A stretch of 7,509 nt of DNA from an uncultured Verrucomicrobiae bacterium. GTDB taxonomy: Bacteria > Verrucomicrobiota > Verrucomicrobiia > Palsa-1439. The notes beneath the pieces were generated by a model, which was not told the DNA's origin, made no database searches, and was given only the letters and a program-made list of their open reading frames with translations. Made by a program: the position numbers and the translations under genes. The stretch covers positions 1 to 7,509 of the forward strand of contig CALBCO010000238.1 in NCBI GenBank assembly GCA_937927265.1. Reading direction: 5' to 3'. This document shows, piece by piece, positions 4,253 to 7,509 of this stretch (position 1 is its first letter; each line of letters begins with the position of its first letter).

Positions 4253-6003
4253 GGGTGCCGCTCCACCTTGTAAAACTTCATGTTCGGGTATGGGAAATCA
4301 GAGGGTTTGAAGTTTTTCAGCCACGGTTGGAACAAGCCGAACGACAAGGGATGCGTCAGAAAAATCCACGGGCAATCCTCCACTACGAGGCCGGCCATGC
4401 GCTGGTAAATCGCCGTGCGTTCCGGGCTGTCTTGCATCACGCGGATTTGTTCGTAGAGGCGGTCAAATTCGGGGTTGGCGTAGTTGCAGTGGTTCGGGCC
4501 AGGCGAAGCGTTTTTGCTGTAGAACAGTTGGAGAAAATTTTCCGCATCCGGATAATCAATGAGCCAGCCCAACTGAAACATCTGCGCTTGACGCCGTTCG
4601 AGCTTTTTCAGAAACTCCGGCCAGTTGTTGTAGCTCGGTTTTAATTCAACCCCGATTCGGTCGAAGAAACTCGCCAGCAAATCCGCCGCCTGCCGGGTTT
4701 CCGGGTCGCTGGCGTTGCCGATCTCCATTGTCAGGGTCAACCGACTGCCCGTTTGCGGGTCTTTACCGCCGGGGTAACCGGCTTCAACCAGCAACCGGCG
4801 CGCGCGGTCGAGATCAAACTTGTACGGTGACGGCTGTGCTGGGTCGTAGCCAGCCACGCCGGGCGGGATCGGTCCGGTCGCGGGCACCATTCGGTGGTTG
4901 TAGAATGCGATCCATTTCTCGATGTCCACAGCGCAAGCCAACGCCTGCCGCAGTTTCTGATTCTTGCCGACGACTGGGTCGTCCATGTTAAAACCCAAAT
5001 ACGTCGTGTACATCCGTGGAGATTTGTAAAGCCGAATGCCGCGTACCTTGAGTTCAGGCGTCAGATCTTTCTGGGCCGTGATCACCGCATCAAAGTTGTT
5101 TCGGGAAATACCGGAGGCGGCGAGTTGACCAGAGAGAAACATGAGCCACTCCGTCGAATCATCACCGACGACGTATTCAGTAATACGATTCAGGAACGGG
5201 ATGGGCTGACCCGCATCTTCCAGCGGGTCGCCGGGTTCACCTTCGGTCGGATAGGTGTCACCGTGATAGTTCGGGTTGCGTGCGTACACGATTCGGTAGT
5301 TTCGCCACCGCCAGTCCGCCACAACGAACGGCCCCGTGCCAACCGGATGATTGAGAAACTCTTCGCCGTAATACTCCACCGCCTCGCGCGGCACAGCAAA
5401 CGTGTAGGTCATCGTCAACACCCAAATCAATTGCGGGTACGGTTGGGTGAGTTTGATTTGTAGCGTGTAGCGGTCGAGAACTTGTAACCCCTCGACGGGC
5501 TCGTCATAGCGGACTTTCTCTTTGATGGATCTCTTGTGAAACTCGTCCAGTCCGACAATCCGCCCCTCAAAAATCCAATAGCCGGTGCTCCGGTTGCGCG
5601 TGTCGGCGAGACGTTTCCAAGAATAGAGAAAATCTTCGGCTGTCAGCTCGCGCCCCTTGCCTCCCGGAAAACATGGATCATCGGCAAAGCGCACGCCGCG
5701 GCGGATACGGATGGTATACGTCAGGGCATCCGCGGAAATCTCCGGCAGCGCCTCGGCCAACAACGGTCGTACTGCGTAGGGACGGGCCAGGTATTTGTAC
5801 TCGTAAAGGCCCTCATAGACTTTCGAGACCGCGGCGGCACTGGTGGTGTCGCCGGTCTGGACCGGGTCAAACCCACGGATGCGTTCCGTCGAGCCATAAA
5901 ACGCCGCGTTTTGCCGCGCCGGAATAATCGCCTCCACCCGGAGACTGCCCATGGCGGCCAACAACACCGCGACCACGCGGAGCAGCGGTCGGAAGCAACA
6001 CAT
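4249..6003 (-). CDS. oppA: Peptide ABC transporter substrate-binding protein (SBP_bac_5 / OppA type)
   Basis: This is the exported receptor that captures peptides and delivers them to OppB/OppC. The 584-aa product starts with a signal peptide: an Arg-containing n-region, the hydrophobic core VVAVLLAAM (10-18), and a signal-peptidase-I-like VEA at 23-25. The Cys-Cys at residues 2-3 precedes the hydrophobic core and is not a lipobox, so a soluble periplasmic protein is likely. Family signatures include YEGLYEY, LTYTIRIRRGVRFADD, ELTAEDFLYSWKRL, HPVGTGPFV, YLGFNM, LRQALACAVD and LARRLL-like DRARRLLVEAGYPGG. The same frame stays open upstream to an ATG at 6180, but ATG 6003 is preferred. It sits directly before the signal peptide and only 1 nt after the secG stop, while the upstream extension overlaps secG and is Arg-rich and unlike the family. 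No strong Shine-Dalgarno is seen, so coupling to secG is likely. Substrate specificity cannot be read from sequence. Confidence 0.94.
   Translation of the reverse strand: MCCFRPLLRVVAVLLAAMGSLRVEAIIPARQNAAFYGSTERIRGFDPVQTGDTTSAAAVSKVYEGLYEYKYLARPYAVRPLLAEALPEISADALTYTIRIRRGVRFADDPCFPGGKGRELTAEDFLYSWKRLADTRNRSTGYWIFEGRIVGLDEFHKRSIKEKVRYDEPVEGLQVLDRYTLQIKLTQPYPQLIWVLTMTYTFAVPREAVEYYGEEFLNHPVGTGPFVVADWRWRNYRIVYARNPNYHGDTYPTEGEPGDPLEDAGQPIPFLNRITEYVVGDDSTEWLMFLSGQLAASGISRNNFDAVITAQKDLTPELKVRGIRLYKSPRMYTTYLGFNMDDPVVGKNQKLRQALACAVDIEKWIAFYNHRMVPATGPIPPGVAGYDPAQPSPYKFDLDRARRLLVEAGYPGGKDPQTGSRLTLTMEIGNASDPETRQAADLLASFFDRIGVELKPSYNNWPEFLKKLERRQAQMFQLGWLIDYPDAENFLQLFYSKNASPGPNHCNYANPEFDRLYEQIRVMQDSPERTAIYQRMAGLVVEDCPWIFLTHPLSFGLFQPWLKNFKPSDFPYPNMKFYKVERHP
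4261..4267 (-). promoter_or_regulatory. Ribosome binding site of oppB inside the binding-protein gene
   Basis: GGTGGAG on the coding strand, with an 8-nt gap to the first ATG of oppB at 4252, lies within the last codons of the binding-protein gene. It supports the upstream of the two adjacent ATG codons and a reinitiation arrangement through the ATGA overlap. Confidence 0.6.
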
Positions 6004-6004
6004 C

Positions 6005-6394
6005 TTACTGAGCGGGTGCAGGGTTGGGTGATTCCGCCGGTGGTGCTGGAGTCGCTGGAGATTCCGGCAGCGTGGGCGGTTGCGAAACCGGCATTCCGGC
6101 CGGAGCCGTGACGGGAGCGATCCGTTCGAGTAACGAGCGGCCATCGCTATGCCTGCTGCGTCGCGAATGCAATACGGCAAGAATCAATGTGGTCGCCAAC
6201 AAAATACACGCACACCAGATGGTCATCCGCACCAGCGCGGTCGTTGTGCCGGCACCAAAAACCGTCTCGGTCACGCCGCCGCCAAACGCCGCGCCGACCC
6301 CTTGGTCTTTCGATTTCTGCATCAGCACCAGAATGATCAGAAACAACGCCACCAGGATATGGATGGCCGTGAACAACCCAATCAAGATATTCAT
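6005..6394 (-). CDS. secG: SecG, preprotein translocase subunit, with Pro-rich C-terminal tail
   Basis: SecG is the small auxiliary subunit of the SecYEG channel that exports proteins across the inner membrane. The 129-aa product has two membrane segments (about 3-25 and 57-77). Between them lies the conserved cytoplasmic loop, with LMQKSKDQGVGAAFGGG (24-40), VFGAGTTTALVRMT (45-58) and the family's Gly-rich pattern. After the second segment comes a tail of about 50 residues rich in Pro, Ala and Ser (for example PPTLPESPATPAPPAESPNPAPAQ), which is not needed for the fold and varies in the family. The start ATG (6394-6392) has AAAGGA 9 nt upstream, formed by the 9-bp repeat in the tpiA–secG gap. 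The stop is 1 nt before the binding-protein start. The tpiA–secG order is common in bacteria. Confidence 0.93.
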   Translation of the reverse strand: MNILIGLFTAIHILVALFLIILVLMQKSKDQGVGAAFGGGVTETVFGAGTTTALVRMTIWCACILLATTLILAVLHSRRSRHSDGRSLLERIAPVTAPAGMPVSQPPTLPESPATPAPPAESPNPAPAQ

Positions 6395-6429
6395 TCGTCT
6401 TTGTCCTTTGCGTCCTGAGCGTCCTTAGA
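6394..6429. repeat. 9-bp direct repeat filling the tpiA–secG junction
   Basis: On the plus strand three consecutive 9-bp units, GTCCTTTGC (6403-6411), GTCCTGAGC (6412-6420) and GTCCTTAGA (6421-6429), are preceded by a decayed fourth (6394-6402). On the coding strand the motif reads roughly GCAAAGGAC. One unit provides AAAGGA, the likely secG ribosome site (6404-6409), and the last contains the tpiA stop codon (6427-6425). It is distinct in sequence and period from the 8-bp family in the opp genes. Confidence 0.65.
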
Positions 6430-7195
6430 GCACGCCGCGGATGATACCGGCGAAGTCGGCTGCTTTCAAGCTCGCGCCACCGACCAACGCGCCGTCAATA
6501 TCCGGTTGCCCCAGCAATGCACTGGCGTTGCCGGGTTTGACGCTGCCTCCATATTGAATTCGCACTTGGCTGGCCACATCCCCCCCAAACCATTCGCCCA
6601 ACAGCTTCCGAATCAAAGCGTGGACTTCTTGGGCCTGTTCGGGCGTGGCCGTTTTACCCGTGCCGATGGCCCAAACGGGTTCGTAGGCAATTACAGTGGC
6701 GAGCATTTCGTCCTGGGTGAACCCCGCCAGACAGCCGCGCACTTGGCTGGCGACGACCGCCGAAGTCTGCCCAGCCTCGCGTTCCGCTAACATTTCGCCG
6801 ACGCAGACGATGGGGCGCAGACCGTTGGCCAGTGCCGCTTTGGCGCGTTTGTTGACGCCGGCGTCTGTTTCACCAAAGAATTGCCGCCGCTCGCTGTGGC
6901 CGACGATGGCGTAGCGGACGCCGTGCTCCTTGAGCATGGCCGGCGCGATCTCGCCCGTGAAAGCGCCTTCCTTTTCCCAGTGGACGTTTTGCGCGCCGAG
7001 CTTGACGTTGGAATTGGCCAACACCGGCCCGACGGCCGCCAATGCCGTGAACGGCGGGCAGACGACGATCTCGACGCTCGATTCTTTCACGTCGGCGACT
7101 GCGCGCTTCAACTCGTTGACCAACGCAACGGCTTCCGCCGCCGTTTTGTACATTTTCCAATTACCGGCAATGATGGGTTTGCGATTTGGGTTCAT
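6425..7195 (-). CDS. tpiA: Triosephosphate isomerase
   Basis: This cytoplasmic enzyme of glycolysis and gluconeogenesis interconverts dihydroxyacetone phosphate and glyceraldehyde 3-phosphate. The 256-aa product has normal length and all hallmarks: GNWKMYK (11-17, with catalytic Asn12 and Lys14), the VGHSERRQFFGETD loop (98-111, catalytic His100), the AYEPVWAIGTGKTATPEQAQEVH segment (170-192, catalytic Glu172 and flexible loop 6), the phosphate-binding IQYGGSVKPGN (213-223) and GALVGGASL (235-243). The ATG at 7195 is chosen because NRKPIIAGNWKM follows at the usual distance. An in-frame TTG ten codons upstream (7225) has no ribosome site or family support. No clear Shine-Dalgarno precedes the ATG either. 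It heads the tpiA–secG–opp gene run in this window; pgk, its frequent upstream neighbour, is not present within the 314 bases before it. Confidence 0.97.
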   Translation of the reverse strand: MNPNRKPIIAGNWKMYKTAAEAVALVNELKRAVADVKESSVEIVVCPPFTALAAVGPVLANSNVKLGAQNVHWEKEGAFTGEIAPAMLKEHGVRYAIVGHSERRQFFGETDAGVNKRAKAALANGLRPIVCVGEMLAEREAGQTSAVVASQVRGCLAGFTQDEMLATVIAYEPVWAIGTGKTATPEQAQEVHALIRKLLGEWFGGDVASQVRIQYGGSVKPGNASALLGQPDIDGALVGGASLKAADFAGIIRGVL

Positions 7196-7288
7196 GGCGG
7201 CGCTAGTGTCCAGATTTCCGCCCAACAGTCAACACTTGTTGCAGCCTATCGCGCCCCGCCCGAATCATGAGCGAGCGAACCCAAGGGG

Positions 7289-7373
7289 GCGCGGGCATCC
7301 TGCCCGCGATGGATGAGGATTCTCATCAAATAGACAGGGCGGCCTTGGCTCAACGCGGGCAGGATGCCCGCGC
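7289..7373. repeat. REP/MITE-like inverted pair of palindromic 20-bp arms
   Basis: The arm at 7289-7308 (GCGCGGGCATCCTGCCCGCG) is the exact reverse complement of the arm at 7354-7373, with 45 bases between. Each arm is itself nearly self-complementary (CGGGCA, then TCC, then TGCCCG), so the locus can form two small hairpins or one long one. Between the arms is another small stem, GATGAG (7312-7317) with CTCATC (7322-7327). The position upstream of tpiA is intergenic. I associate this 'gcgggcaggatgcccgc' motif with abundant dispersed repeats in Verrucomicrobiota; that is from memory. Whether it affects tpiA transcription is unknown. Confidence 0.8.
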
Positions 7374-7386
7374 TCGTGTGCCCGGC

Positions 7387-7509
7387 ATGGGCATGAACAA
7401 GTCAGAAAAAGAAAGAGAGAAATCAAAGAGAAAAGAAATGACCGGAAGCAGTGACAGCAACCGTAGTGAACGCCAAGGCGGGTTCCGCGAGGGACTCAGC
7501 GCGAAAGAA
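7387..7509 (+). CDS. Possible 5' end of a plus-strand gene, cut by the window edge
   Basis: A reading frame opens with ATG at 7387 (others at 7393 and 7438) and stays open for 41 codons to the window end. It encodes a very hydrophilic Lys/Glu/Ser-rich segment starting MGMNKSEKEREKSKRKE. No ribosome site precedes the first ATG; the purine-rich AAGAGAAAAGA before 7438 is a weak candidate. The polypurine composition makes chance openness likely, and the opposite strand is also open over part of this stretch. No family is recognised. It would be divergent from tpiA if real. Confidence 0.2.
   Translation, partial: MGMNKSEKEREKSKRKEMTGSSDSNRSERQGGFREGLSAKE

Larger units (their letters stand above)
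7196..7509. other. Gene-poor region upstream of tpiA
   Basis: These 314 bases hold the palindromic repeat pair (7289-7373), a polypurine tract on the plus strand (about 7405-7438), and only a doubtful partial reading frame. A TTGACT hexamer on the coding strand (7232-7227) resembles a -35 box, but no convincing -10 follows at standard spacing. The tpiA promoter cannot be placed with confidence. Confidence 0.5.

Noticed and set aside
6004..6180. N-terminal extension of the binding protein by 59 codons to an ATG at 6180
   Set aside because: It overlaps secG almost completely, is Arg-rich and unlike the family, and would bury the signal peptide that begins at the ATG at 6003.
7196..7225. TTG start of tpiA ten codons upstream
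   Set aside because: No ribosome site and no family match; ATG at 7195 leads directly into the conserved N-terminus.
7201..7250. Sigma70-type promoter for tpiA with TTGACT as -35
   Set aside because: No hexamer at 16-18 nt spacing resembles a -10 box well; left as an isolated -35-like match.

Overview
The window reads as bacterial chromosome. All eight confident genes lie on the minus strand, so transcription runs from high to low coordinates. The likely source is a Verrucomicrobiota-type genome (Pedosphaera/Limisphaera-like). This rests on the tpiA–secG neighbourhood, a stand-alone four-helix-bundle (23S-IVP family) gene placed between metabolic genes, short-period intergenic repeats, and a GC-rich 'cgcgggcaggatgcccg' palindromic repeat of a kind I associate with that phylum. 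This placement comes from memory, not from a search.

Layout in transcription order. At 7509-7196 there is a gene-poor leader with a REP/MITE-like inverted pair of 20-bp palindromic arms, plus a weak partial plus-strand reading frame. Then come tpiA (7195-6425, triosephosphate isomerase) and secG (6394-6005, translocon subunit with a Pro-rich tail). A complete oligopeptide/dipeptide-type ABC importer follows: an exported binding protein (6003-4249), OppB-type permease (4252-3332), OppC-type permease (3194-2283), OppD-type ATPase (1783-812) and OppF-type ATPase (805-20). A four-helix-bundle protein gene (2241-1798) sits between oppC and oppD. The last ATPase lacks the usual C-terminal oligo/HPY domain and ends in a perfect 22-bp palindrome.

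The binding protein would capture peptides in the periplasm. OppB and OppC would form the channel, and OppD/OppF the ATP-driven motor. The secG–binding-protein junction (1 nt) and the binding-protein–oppB junction (4-nt ATGA overlap) suggest coupled translation.

The most unusual feature is a family of strict 8-bp tandem repeats, consensus AAGTGCCT on the plus strand and AGGCACTT on the coding strand. It occurs at every junction downstream of oppB. It brackets the four-helix-bundle gene in inverted orientation, forms a gene-less inverted structure between oppB and oppC, and is a single array between oppD and oppF. Repeat units supply the start codons of oppC, oppD and oppF (an identical 12-mer across each ATG, all giving Met-His-Ser) and the stop codon of the four-helix-bundle gene. 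This looks like a small element family, as a full copy, an internally deleted copy and a solo end, that has become part of the operon's translation signals. That interpretation is inference and needs comparative genomics.
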